The notes beneath the pieces were generated by a model. That model saw nothing but the letters and a program-made list of their open reading frames with translations, had not been told where the DNA came from and made no database searches. Positions 56,144 through 64,000 of a stretch of DNA of 64,000 nt are shown here, piece by piece. The stretch is from Rhabdophis nuchalis (lineage: Eukaryota > Chordata > Lepidosauria > Squamata > Natricidae). Position 1 is the first letter of the stretch. The number at the start of each line of letters is the position of its first letter. The translations under genes were made by a program, and so were the position numbers. The stretch is from assembly GCA_039707465.1 (NCBI GenBank), contig CM077658.1:16391074-16455073 (forward strand). The letters are read 5' to 3'.

Positions 56144-56877
56144 GGAAAGCTTACCGTATGATGAATTAGTTAGGTAATGGGGAAAAGGGAAGGAGGAGGA
56201 AGGAATAGGAAGAGATCAATTGTATTTTTTTCATCTCTCAAAAATCAGATATGCACATATTTTACTTTAGTTTGTAGAGAATACGCAGCTTTTAAAATGG
56301 ATCGAAAAATAAGCCAATATGATGGATACATAAAACAAACTCTAATATTATTAGTAAAGGAGCATTTTACTTTCTTATTGTTGCCAAGAAGATCACATCG
56401 ACATATGCATGAAGTTAATGGGAGTGGAGTCCAACTGAAAGGGCCCTATTTTTACTTGTTTCTCCATCTTTTAAAATGCTTTTTTTATTGTTTCCTTTCT
56501 TCTGGTGTAATAAAATCCTGTTAGGGAAGAGATGAATCAGATAAAATTGTACCCCACTTTTCAGGACCAGTTTAAGACTATAATCCATAGCAGTTGGATA
56601 AAGTATATTCTTTTTTTTTTTGTCAGGAGCATAGAACCAAGAATATTCACTGACTTCAATGCTTTGAAGTATTTGTTATTGGGTCCTATACACAAGAGTC
56701 AACTAATGGTCAAAGCTAAATTGGTGCTCACAGAATTCACAGGGGGCTGGACTTGGGTCTCTTGTGGTTGTGCAACCACTCCAAACTCATGACATGTTTT
56801 ACCCCACCTTCCAGCTCAGCCTGTTCAACTCCTACTGGTTTTTAGTTTCTCGTTTAATCTTCTGAATTGTAATCATT
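56141..56877. other. Single-copy DNA
   Basis: Two short open frames (56177-56524 and 56532-56792) have no motifs or exon boundaries. No call. Confidence 0.35.
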
Positions 56878-56998
56878 TTGTGTTATCTTTTCTACCTTTT
56901 TATCATTTTGTAAGCCACCCAGAATCCCTACAACAATTGGGTGGGTTGCATATAAGTTTAATTAATTAATTAATTAATTAATTAATTAATTAATAATA
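56878..56998 (+). mobile_element. LINE-like 3' tip with (AATT)n tail
   Basis: TTGTAAGCCACCCAGAATCC, then AATTGGGTGGGTTGCATATA and about eight AATT units: the general reptile LINE terminus (GCCxCCCAGAG ... GGGCGGCATATAA). Class L2/CR1-like suspected. Confidence 0.6.
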
Positions 56999-57554
56999 AT
57001 AACTCTAAATAGCTCAGTGTAAAAGCAACATGGTTTTTCTTGGGAATCCATTTTGAATGTGGTTGATTCACAACCATTTTCCTCCAAAAGACACACCGAC
57101 AGCACCCCTGCTGCCATATTTACCACAGAGAAAACCAGACAATGTGATGGCACACCTTTTGAGCACAATTTGCAGGACCTGTATATGCTTTGAGACAATT
57201 CTATATGATATGAACAGGTTCTAAAGGTATTTATTTACTATTGGACCGTCTGATTTGGATGCGGCACATAAGAGGCAGATGTGACACACTACACAAGTGT
57301 ATTTTCAACTAAATCTTAGAACTTCCTCTTTAGTTTAGTGCAGTATTCCAAAATAGTTATCAATATTGTAAATCCACAATTAATAGGCTAAATTTAATTT
57401 AATTTAATTGACCACAATTTAATTAATTTTGAAATTAAATTCCTTCTTCCCTGCTGTAGCCTATAGTTTTGTCTAGTTTTCTTTTCTTTCCCACATTAAG
57501 GCAGGGATTTTTACATATTCTTTGAGCCATTTTTATAATTTGTGAATCTTTAGT
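56999..57554. other. Single-copy DNA
   Basis: AT-rich, with (TTTAA)n-like sequence near 57391-57410. No gene. Confidence 0.4.
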
Positions 57555-58049
57555 TCATGGCTCGGGACCTAGCTATCTGCAGGATCGGATCCTGCCCCAT
57601 ACATCCTCGGCTGATTCGCTCCCACAGAGCGGGGCTTCTCCGGGTGCCGTCCACTAGACTGTGTCAGCGGGCGACACCCAGGGGAAGGGCTCTCTCTGTG
57701 GCGGGCCCGGCCCTCTGGAACGACCTTCCCCCCGATATTAGGACGACCACGGACCTCCGCTCCTTCCGTCTCAAATTGAAAACCTACTTTTTCCGTCTGG
57801 CCGGCTTGGGATAGCCTCCTTGTCCTGGGGTTTTAGGGTAATTTTAATTATTTGTAGTGTTAAGGGGTTTTAGGGACAGTTTTTAGTTTTTATAGATGTT
57901 TTTAGCGCAGGATTTGTTTAATTGTGATTTTAAATTATGTATTCTGTTTGTGTTTATTGTTTTTTAATTTTCCTGTGCCCCGCCTCGAGTCCCTCTGGGG
58001 AGAGAGAGCGGGCTACAAATAAAATTTATTATTATTATTATTATTATTC
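57555..58049 (+). pseudogene. L2/CR1-clade LINE, 3' end (second copy)
   Basis: 5'-truncated. The frame 57557-57814 reads SHRAGLLRVPSTRLCQRA, GRALSVAGPALWNDLPPDIR and SFRLKLKTYFFRLAG, corresponding to the last third of the LINE at 9238-10203, with an open frame across this stretch. The 3' UTR ends CGCCTCGAGTCCCTCTGGGG and a (TTA)n tail. Slightly shorter 5' start of homology than the first copy but no frameshift. Confidence 0.93.
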
Positions 58050-58984
58050 TCTTTTCCCTCTTTAAGGAAATTTAACAATAAGTAATATATGATGGTGATG
58101 GTGATGATGATGATTGAAAGGTAAGTCAAACCATTGTCAATTTAAGAGAAACTCAGTTTGAACATTCTTTCTCATAAATATTCTCAAACTTTATGCCAAG
58201 GCCATAGTTTTTTTAGACAATGTACTAATTCTCAGTTGTTTTTGTGGACACCGGTGATAGTTAAACCTGATTGGCTTATTATATATTATATAGCCAATCA
58301 TCCTGTTGACCTCATATGAATGCCACATGGCTGTGACTATGTAAATTATCCTGGAAGGTGTTGTAATAATTAGAGAGGGGAAAAAATAGTTCTAAATGGA
58401 TCTTATATAACTGTCAAGTGAAGAGGCAAGGCGATAGCAAATAGGACAATGTTATACTTAAGCTGCTTTTCCCCTCCTTCTCCTATAAAAGATTTCCTTT
58501 GCATTCCTAAACATTTATTTGGTCTAAAAATTGAACCAAAGCCTGAAGAGCTTTGGTTTGTAAGATAATGGACTTAGTACAAATGATTCAGAAAGTGGGA
58601 TTATAAAACATTAAGCTTCTTAGATATAAATCACTGCTGCTATCTACAGTATATCTCCACAGGGGGCACCATTGGGGCAATTCTATTTGGGCTCAAGGGA
58701 ATCTGCAGGAAATGTCAAAAAAGTCAAGATGAAGCCCATGACTGAGCGATAGGGTGGGACTTTGATCACAGAGTTTCAGTGGAGCTGCATGCAATCACCT
58801 TTGAATGGGGCTTTGATGCCACGACCAACAGAGATAACCCTATGCAAGCTGTGCAGGGTCACAACTATTTAGTAGTTGAGAGGAGAACCACTAGGAACTT
58901 TCAGGACTTAATTGAGAAGTTAGAAAGTAACCTGGAAAAAGGCAATGACCAATGACAATCTATTGCTATATTTATTCACTAGAT
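58050..58984. other. Single-copy DNA
   Basis: Short (GAT)n near 58093-58114; no gene or repeat family recognised. Confidence 0.4.
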
Positions 58985-59748
58985 CAGGGGCTACCAACCT
59001 TTCGGACCTCAGGGATCACTAAATTCATAATTTTAAATCCCGCAGACTACTAATATGATCTGCCTAATGACCAGCTGGGTGAGCGTGGCTAAGTGGTCAT
59101 GTGGCTGGGTGGGCGTGGGCAATCTGATGTCACTCACATCAAGGGGCACCTTGCCAGTCTCTACTTGCACCTCCCCTGCCAGCCACTCCTCCCCTGCCCA
59201 CCCAGGCTCTTTAGGGCCCCAACAAGAAGCAATTGTTGGAGCTAAGCAGCCACGAGAAAGAATTGGCAAAACAGCTCAGTTCAAATTGGATCTGACCGAG
59301 AAGGGGGCTCAGCAGAAGCACCTCACTGAAGACTACGAGCGTAGGATTTCCAAGCAGAGGGAAGATCTGCCATAGTGCAAGGCCAGGTATTGGTGCCTGG
59401 AGGCTCAGTGGGCTGAGATGGTCAGCCAGTTCCAGGCCATGATGCAGCCCCACTGGAACGAGGCCCTCCGGTTCTTTGCCACCAGTGGTGCTTCCTTCCA
59501 TCCTTCGCCCAAAGCCCCTCACCAGGAGGCTGAAGCAGACCCCAAGTCGGAATTTCTGCCCCTCTCTGCCCCACACAAGAAGACCCCAAAGGGGGAGACT
59601 CTCTGCAGCAACACAAGCGTCCATTGCACGTATAGGGCCCAGGGGCCGTAGTTTGAGGACCCCTGATTTAGTGCAATATAAAAAAATGCAAATAATTTTT
59701 CTGTGGACCACCACAATTTTCTCACGCACCACCAGTTGGTGACCGCTG
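58985..59748. mobile_element. hAT-like element carrying a gene fragment
   Basis: The left end CAGGGGCTACCAACCTTTCG and right end CCAGTTGGTGACCGCTG are inverted with mismatches. The flanks CACTAGAT and CCCTAGAC agree at 6 of 8. Both edges repeat phrases such as GACCTCAGGG/GGACCACCAC typical of one hAT family. The middle (about 59211-59651) is a coding-like segment unrelated to a transposase. An inner CCGTAGTTTGAGGACCCCTG could be a second hAT end, so the structure may be nested. Confidence 0.75.
59211..59651 (+). pseudogene. Captured coiled-coil gene fragment
   Basis: One reading frame runs through the hAT interior with a single TAG near 59373. Before it: KTAQFKLDLTEKGAQQKHL and EDYERRISKQREDLP. 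After it: CKARYWCLEAQWAEMVSQF, MMQPHWNEALRFFATSG and a Pro/Ser-rich tail. The heptad-like charged/hydrophobic pattern followed by HWNEA and proline-rich sequence recalls the C-terminal part of centrosomal coiled-coil proteins such as centrobin, from memory and unverified. Intronless appearance would suit capture of processed RNA or one exon. Confidence 0.5.
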
Positions 59749-60567
59749 CCCTAGACCACTTCAATCATCACCTATTCTAAACAACTTGCACTCCAAGTTT
59801 ACAGTAAGGAGATTAAAGCAGAAAACATAGCAAACACGCTTCTTTCACATCGTACCCCATAAGAAGGAACAACCACCAAAGCTTGTAAAAAGCATCGCTC
59901 TCCTTTGAGAGGGGTCTCGTCATATCAGCTCCCCAAAGGCCAATCGGGGTTCCACTCTCAGGGAAAAATGCAGTTCCATAGATTGGGGGAGACTGGAATG
60001 AGAAGGAATGAGACCTATCTCATGGCCCCAAGTGGTATCAATTCTCTGGAGTTTAACCTAACAAGAATCCTCCTTTCCTGATTTAACGGGATGGGCAGAT
60101 CACTGTTGAGACCATTCCGAAATAACTCAGATTGTGAGCCATGTACAGCTCTACTAGCTGGCAATCATTATAGGTTTCCTGTGTGCATGTATAACGACTT
60201 GAACTGGACCACTTGTAGTTTCTAGCAGGGCTTCTGGTACAAACTCATGTATAGGTCATTGGGATAGTACAACTGAGAAGTGGTCAAGACCTTGTGGCCA
60301 AGCAAAGATATTGAAGAAATTGAAGGAAGTTAGCACCCATCCCTCTCCTAGAAAAATGAAATGTCTCTCGCTGGGTGAGAAGTGGAGAACCATGTTTTTT
60401 AGGCAGGAAGCAGACTCTCTCTTAATAGCCCCCACCATCCTCAATAGCCCACGGCAGATGTCCCGCACTTAAGAAATAAAGAGATAGCTAGGTCTACTCA
60501 TAGGGAAATGCCCTCACCCAAGATTCAACAAAGGTAAGATTAGCACTCTACCCATCTCACCACATGA
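59749..60567. other. Single-copy DNA
   Basis: Nothing recognised with confidence. Confidence 0.4.
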
Positions 60568-60924
60568 CACCTGGTAAGATTACATCAGCCAGCAAAGGCT
60601 CAAGCAAGCCTGGGACACCGAAGGCCAACAAAGTTAGTTAATACCCCCGCCTCCTGGGAGTCCGACAACGAATCAGAATACATTTCTTACACAGGAACAG
60701 GAAACTCATAAGGTGGAGCCCAGAGAGGGCATAAAACCCAGGGACTCTCAGTGGCCCCTTTTTTCCTTCTTCAATATCTTTGAGGCATGTGATTCCCCCC
60801 TTTCCCCCAGGATCTCAAACCATGAGGTTCTGTCCATTAAAACCTTCTTTCCAAGCAACTTCCATGAACCCAGTGTCTTTTCCCACACTTGGAACTGAAC
60901 CCAGAAGCACATTCCTTCCAACAA
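60568..60924 (+). mobile_element. Possible solo LTR
   Basis: The order resembles an LTR: GTTAATACCCCCGCCTCCTG, a TATA-like GGCATAAAACCCAGG at 60729-60743, pyrimidine-rich sequence, ATTAAAACC as a possible polyadenylation signal (60837), then a terminal TTCCTTCCAACA. No target duplication or inverted TG...CA start could be fixed, and no internal retroviral sequence adjoins. Weak call. Confidence 0.3.
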
Positions 60925-61007
60925 AACAAAACACAGTTTTGCAAGATTTGGGGGGGGGAAACGATGCTCAATCCAGGAAAATAAGTGATGCACATTAGAC
61001 CCATATC

Positions 61008-61149
61008 AAGTGGTGGGATTCAAATAATTTAACAACCTAATAATTTCTCTGCCCAGATATTTTTTTCCAACAACCAGTTCACCAAACTGCTCAGAAAGTT
61101 AACAATTGGTTCTCCCAAAGTGATGCAAACTGGCTGAATCCCATCACTG
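61008..61149. mobile_element. Short hAT-like MITE with perfect 8 bp TSD
   Basis: The left end AAGTGGTGGGATTCAAAT and right end GCTGAATCCCATCACTG are inverted. CCCATATC flanks both sides (61000-61007 and 61150-61157). The first base is A where the family probably has C. 142 bp, non-coding. The ends resemble family H1 (CAGTGGTGGG) but the body differs. Confidence 0.9.
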
Positions 61150-61157
61150 CCCATATC

Positions 61158-62471
61158 TTATTGTCCCAAACATTGTTATGTTCCTGCTAGAAATACACAC
61201 ACAACCTTATTCCTGTATCTATTATAATTAACTAGATCATAGGCCCAGTTCAGTTGAACTAAACACTTCTCATAGAACACAACAGGAATGTCAGACTAAA
61301 ATGGTTGCTTAGAGCAGCTCCCCAAGGTACTGTGCTTAAAATCTAGCTTGATGTGTGCATATAAAACTATGGCATGCATGTACATTCTGATCTTCATACA
61401 AAACATCATAACATGGCAGATTTTACAAGATTTGGAAGCCCATCTTTTTTTAAAAAAGAAGAAGAACAATGGGATTTTATTTTACATACCATCTGTTAGG
61501 CTTGCCCTGGAGCTAAAAATTCCACTGTTTCATAGTTCATAATATCTCAAAAGAAGCTACCAAGGTTTGCAAGGTTCAGAGAGAGAGCTCTGCTGAGAAG
61601 ATGAATCTTTCTCTTCCCACTGAAAGCTGAACATCTACAGCTGTGCATCTTTGAAGGCAGTTATTATCAGAGAATGTGGATAGCAGCTGTGGAACTGCTG
61701 TTCAGGACCATGCATTTAATTTTCTTTTTATTACGTATTAACTGGACTACGAACTAAGGAAGAAAAGTGAAAAGGCTTATCCAGAAATGTTAAGTGCACA
61801 GGATGGTGTAATCGGGGCTGCATAAGTTTTAAAGGATATTCTGGAGTACTTAAACTCTTTTAAGAAATTAGAATAAATCAAGAATGCAATGCCTGAGATT
61901 GAAAAAAATCTCATCCTCACCTTATAATAGTTTCAAACAAAAATGATGACATCAATCATTGAAAGGGGTTGTTTGGGAAGCAGATAAAAGATGTTAGTAG
62001 ATTTAGATATGTTTAAATGTTTTTAAAGTTCAGTTTGATTACTCCTAGAACTATAGAAATTCTTCAAAATCTTAAATAGGTTGCTGACTTAAACCTGGAA
62101 CCCAGCTGTAACTTTGAACTTATCAACTTATTTCACCCATGGGTATCTCACAAGGACAGGCATGGAAAACATGGAAAATGAACAGAGATCCTATTTTCCC
62201 CACCTTGAGCTTGTAAGAGAGGACATAACCTGTAAGACGTAGCCAAAATCTACTTGGCCTAAGAATGACATGAAAACTAAATGCATGTACAAACACATAT
62301 AAAAAAGATAACTTACCGGTGTGCCTTTATATATAAATTTATCCAGAACCCACTATCAAACTTAGCATTGAACAACTAAGTCCTCTACATGATAATGCCA
62401 CCGCTCCAGTTTGTATAACTTTAAAATTGCATGCCACTCATCAGTCATAACTCTTAATATCACCCAATAAA
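61158..62471. other. AT-rich single-copy DNA
   Basis: No repeat or exon recognised. Confidence 0.4.
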
Positions 62472-62769
62472 AAGGTAAAGGTTCTCCTTGCACATATGGG
62501 CTAGTCGTTCCTGACTCTAGGGGGTAGTACTCATCTCCATTTCAAAGACGAAGAGCCAGCGCTGTCTGAAGACGTCTCTGTGGTCATGTGGCCGGCATGA
62601 CTAAATGCCAAAGGCGCGGGGAACAGTTACCTTCCCACCAAAAGGGTCCCCATTTTTCTCCTTGCATTTTTGCGTGCTTTTGAACTGCTAGGTTGGCAGA
62701 AGCTGGGACAAGTAATGGGAGCTCACTCCATTATGCAGCACTAGGGAATCGAACTGCTGAACTGCCAAC
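62472..62769 (-). mobile_element. tRNA-derived SINE S1, copy 7, cut by an LTR element
   Basis: Left edge AAAGGTAAAGGTTCTCCTTG, then GACTCTAGGGGGTAGTAC, TCATGTGGCCGGCATGAC and the right part GGGAATCGAACTGCTGAACT. The tRNA head should continue but is replaced by the LTR starting at 62770, which therefore inserted into the SINE. Confidence 0.9.
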
Positions 62770-63108
62770 TGTTATATCCTCGACCTGCGACCGGTCTCGA
62801 GATACGACCGGCCGCAGGTCTTCCAGGCTGCCTCTTGGAGCCTTGGCAACAGGCTGTAGCAAGGCGGCCAACCGACAGACGCGCCTGATTGGCTGAGGCG
62901 CGCCTGGCCCTTGCTGCAGCCTGATTTGGCTCCCCCTTTGACAGCTCCAAATATAAAGAGCTGTCAAAGCGCGGGAGCCCCTGTCTACCGCCTATTTCTT
63001 TCGTACTTGTTCTTACTGATTCATTAACCTGCCTAAAATAAAGGGCTGTTGTTTTGAGCAAACCTGGCTCGGACTCCCTCTATTCTCCACCGTGCAGAGA
63101 ATCCAACA
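62770..63108 (+). mobile_element. 5' LTR of a Ty3/Gypsy-type retrotransposon
   Basis: Starts TGTTATATCC and ends ATCCAACA, i.e. TG...CA ends, 339 bp. It has a TATA box (TATAAA at 62952-62957) and AATAAA (63037-63042) in the order expected for U3-R-U5. GC- and CpG-rich compared with the flanking SINE and AT-rich DNA, with few signs of decay. The matching 3' LTR would lie beyond the window. Confidence 0.85.
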
Positions 63109-63213
63109 CTGGCGACGAGGGCTGGGGCCAGGCAGAGCTCCGATTGCTGAGGGAAGGAAATTTCCCTCACAAAAAAAATTTTTTTTACGTGTTTCTTTTG
63201 CGGTACGATCGCT
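63109..63213 (+). other. Primer-binding region and gag leader
   Basis: CTGGCGACGAGGG directly follows the LTR, where the minus-strand primer-binding site of an LTR retrotransposon should be. The TGG start would pair with a tRNA 3' CCA; the tRNA was not identified. The rest is an A/T-run-containing leader ending just before the gag ATG. Confidence 0.6.
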
Positions 63214-64000
63214 ATGGGTTCCGTCCCCCCCTTCGCTCCGTTCGACTCGGCGAAGGAGACCTGGGTTTCCTTTATGGCACGATCCGAGTGCTTCGTGCTG
63301 GCAAATGACTACGGGGTGCTGCCCCCGGCGAGAAAATTGGGCCATTTCCTCGGCTGCGGCGGCACGGAGCTGTTCGCCACCGCTCCCACCGTGGCCGCGC
63401 CGACAGAAGTATATGAGATGCCGTGGGACACATTGATCGAACGGCTCAGGGCCCACTACGCCCCGGTGCCGTCTAAGATGACCCACCGCTTCGCTTTCAG
63501 GAAGTGCCTCCAGAAGCCTGACCAGTCGGTGGCCGAATTCCTGAAGGCGCTCCGCATGGCCGCCATTCCGTGCGCTTTCGCCGCGGAGTTCCTGGCCGAG
63601 TCCCTGCTGGAGCAATTCATCTGGGGCCTCAGGGAGGTCCGCCTCAGAAGGCGCCTGCTGGCCCGCGCTGAACTGACCCTAGAACAAGCTGTGGACGAGG
63701 CTCGGGCGTTCGAGATGTCCGAGTCCTCGGTCCTGGATAGAGACTTGGACCGCCATCCGCCCGCACGCGCGTGCCTGGTTGAGGAGGACGATGACCCTGA
63801 CGAGGACGAGGACGACCAAGTCGCCTACATAAGGCCCGCCGGCCGCAAGCCGCCCCTGCCGGCTGCCTACAGATGTCTGGGCTGCCGGGGGAAGCACCCT
63901 CGGGCCGATTGCCCGTTCAAGGAGGCCATCTGCCGCCGCTGCGGCCGCAAGGGACACTTGGCCGCCGCTTGCCGCGCCGCCGCGCCCGTGGAAGATCAAC
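63214..64000 (+). CDS. gag: Gag polyprotein of Ty3/Gypsy-type element (5' part)
   Basis: Open from ATG at 63214 to the window edge: 262 codons, no stop or frameshift. Role: forms the particle that packages element RNA. Residues about 10-160 are a helical capsid-like region (WVSFMARSECFVLAND, HRFAFRKCLQKPDQSVAEFL). An acidic stretch begins near residue 190. Two CCHC-type zinc knuckles follow: C-X2-C-X3-H-X4-C from residue 221 (one residue short of the usual spacing) and a canonical C-X2-C-X4-H-X4-C from residue 240. Protease and polymerase would lie downstream, outside the window. The ATG is chosen as the first in frame after the leader. High GC and intact frame suggest a young copy. Confidence 0.9.
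   Translation, partial: MGSVPPFAPFDSAKETWVSFMARSECFVLANDYGVLPPARKLGHFLGCGGTELFATAPTVAAPTEVYEMPWDTLIERLRAHYAPVPSKMTHRFAFRKCLQKPDQSVAEFLKALRMAAIPCAFAAEFLAESLLEQFIWGLREVRLRRRLLARAELTLEQAVDEARAFEMSESSVLDRDLDRHPPARACLVEEDDDPDEDEDDQVAYIRPAGRKPPLPAAYRCLGCRGKHPRADCPFKEAICRRCGRKGHLAAACRAAAPVEDQ

Noticed and set aside
59211..59732. 173-codon minus-strand frame in the hAT element
   Set aside because: The plus-strand frame in the same region has coiled-coil composition; the minus frame is its shadow.
63013..63615. 200-codon minus-strand frame opposite gag
   Set aside because: Shadow of the GC-rich gag frame and leader on the other strand; the plus strand has the zinc knuckles and runs on to the window edge.
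1..64000. A prokaryotic-style gene cluster or defence system
   Set aside because: No operons, ribosome-binding sites or long intact genes; repeats and composition are vertebrate.

Overview
This is nuclear DNA from a vertebrate, most likely a squamate reptile and probably a snake. There is no bacterial gene organisation and almost no protein-coding sequence. The squamate call rests on four things read in the sequence: three BovB (RTE) LINE fragments; Sauria-type SINEs plus a second tRNA-derived SINE family in several copies; a LINE 3' end finishing in ATTCTATTCTATT, the AATAG signature described for snake CR1-L3 elements; and very dense, long microsatellites (GATA, GA, GT, GGAA, GGA/GAA). The species cannot be named.

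Layout. 1-13 kb is repeat-rich intergenic DNA: a 374 bp hAT element with a perfect 8 bp target duplication beside a BovB fragment, a 369 bp hAT element, a second BovB, an L2/CR1 LINE inserted into a Sauria SINE, another hAT and a CR1 3' end. 13-29 kb is AT-rich, mostly single-copy DNA with few transposons, broken by a 185 bp GGA/GAA tract, a GATA/GA block, two SINEs and a near-perfect palindromic MITE. 29-36 kb changes character: it is GC- and CpG-rich with long polypurine/polypyrimidine tracts, a GC box and AT-rich homeodomain-like patches. It looks like a large CpG island (promoter or regulatory hub) of a gene whose coding exons are not recognisable here. 36-57 kb is again repeats alternating with single-copy DNA, and includes two blocks that look like conserved noncoding elements (about 51.1-51.6 and 54.8-55.4 kb). 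It also holds a three-layer nest (SINE, then BovB, then hAT) at 45 kb and a hAT nested in a hAT at 47 kb. 57-62.8 kb holds another LINE 3' end, a hAT element carrying a coiled-coil gene fragment, a possible solo LTR and SINEs. From 62.77 kb to the window edge lies the 5' part of a Ty3/Gypsy-type LTR retrotransposon with an uninterrupted gag frame ending in two zinc knuckles.

How it fits together. No multi-gene system is encoded. The window reads as part of a gene-poor regulatory landscape (CpG island plus likely conserved noncoding elements) layered with transposons whose order of arrival can be worked out from target-site duplications. Gene calls are therefore limited to transposon relics, the gag frame, one captured gene fragment and a few weak exon candidates. 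Family names for repeats come from recall of their characteristic ends and were not checked by a search.
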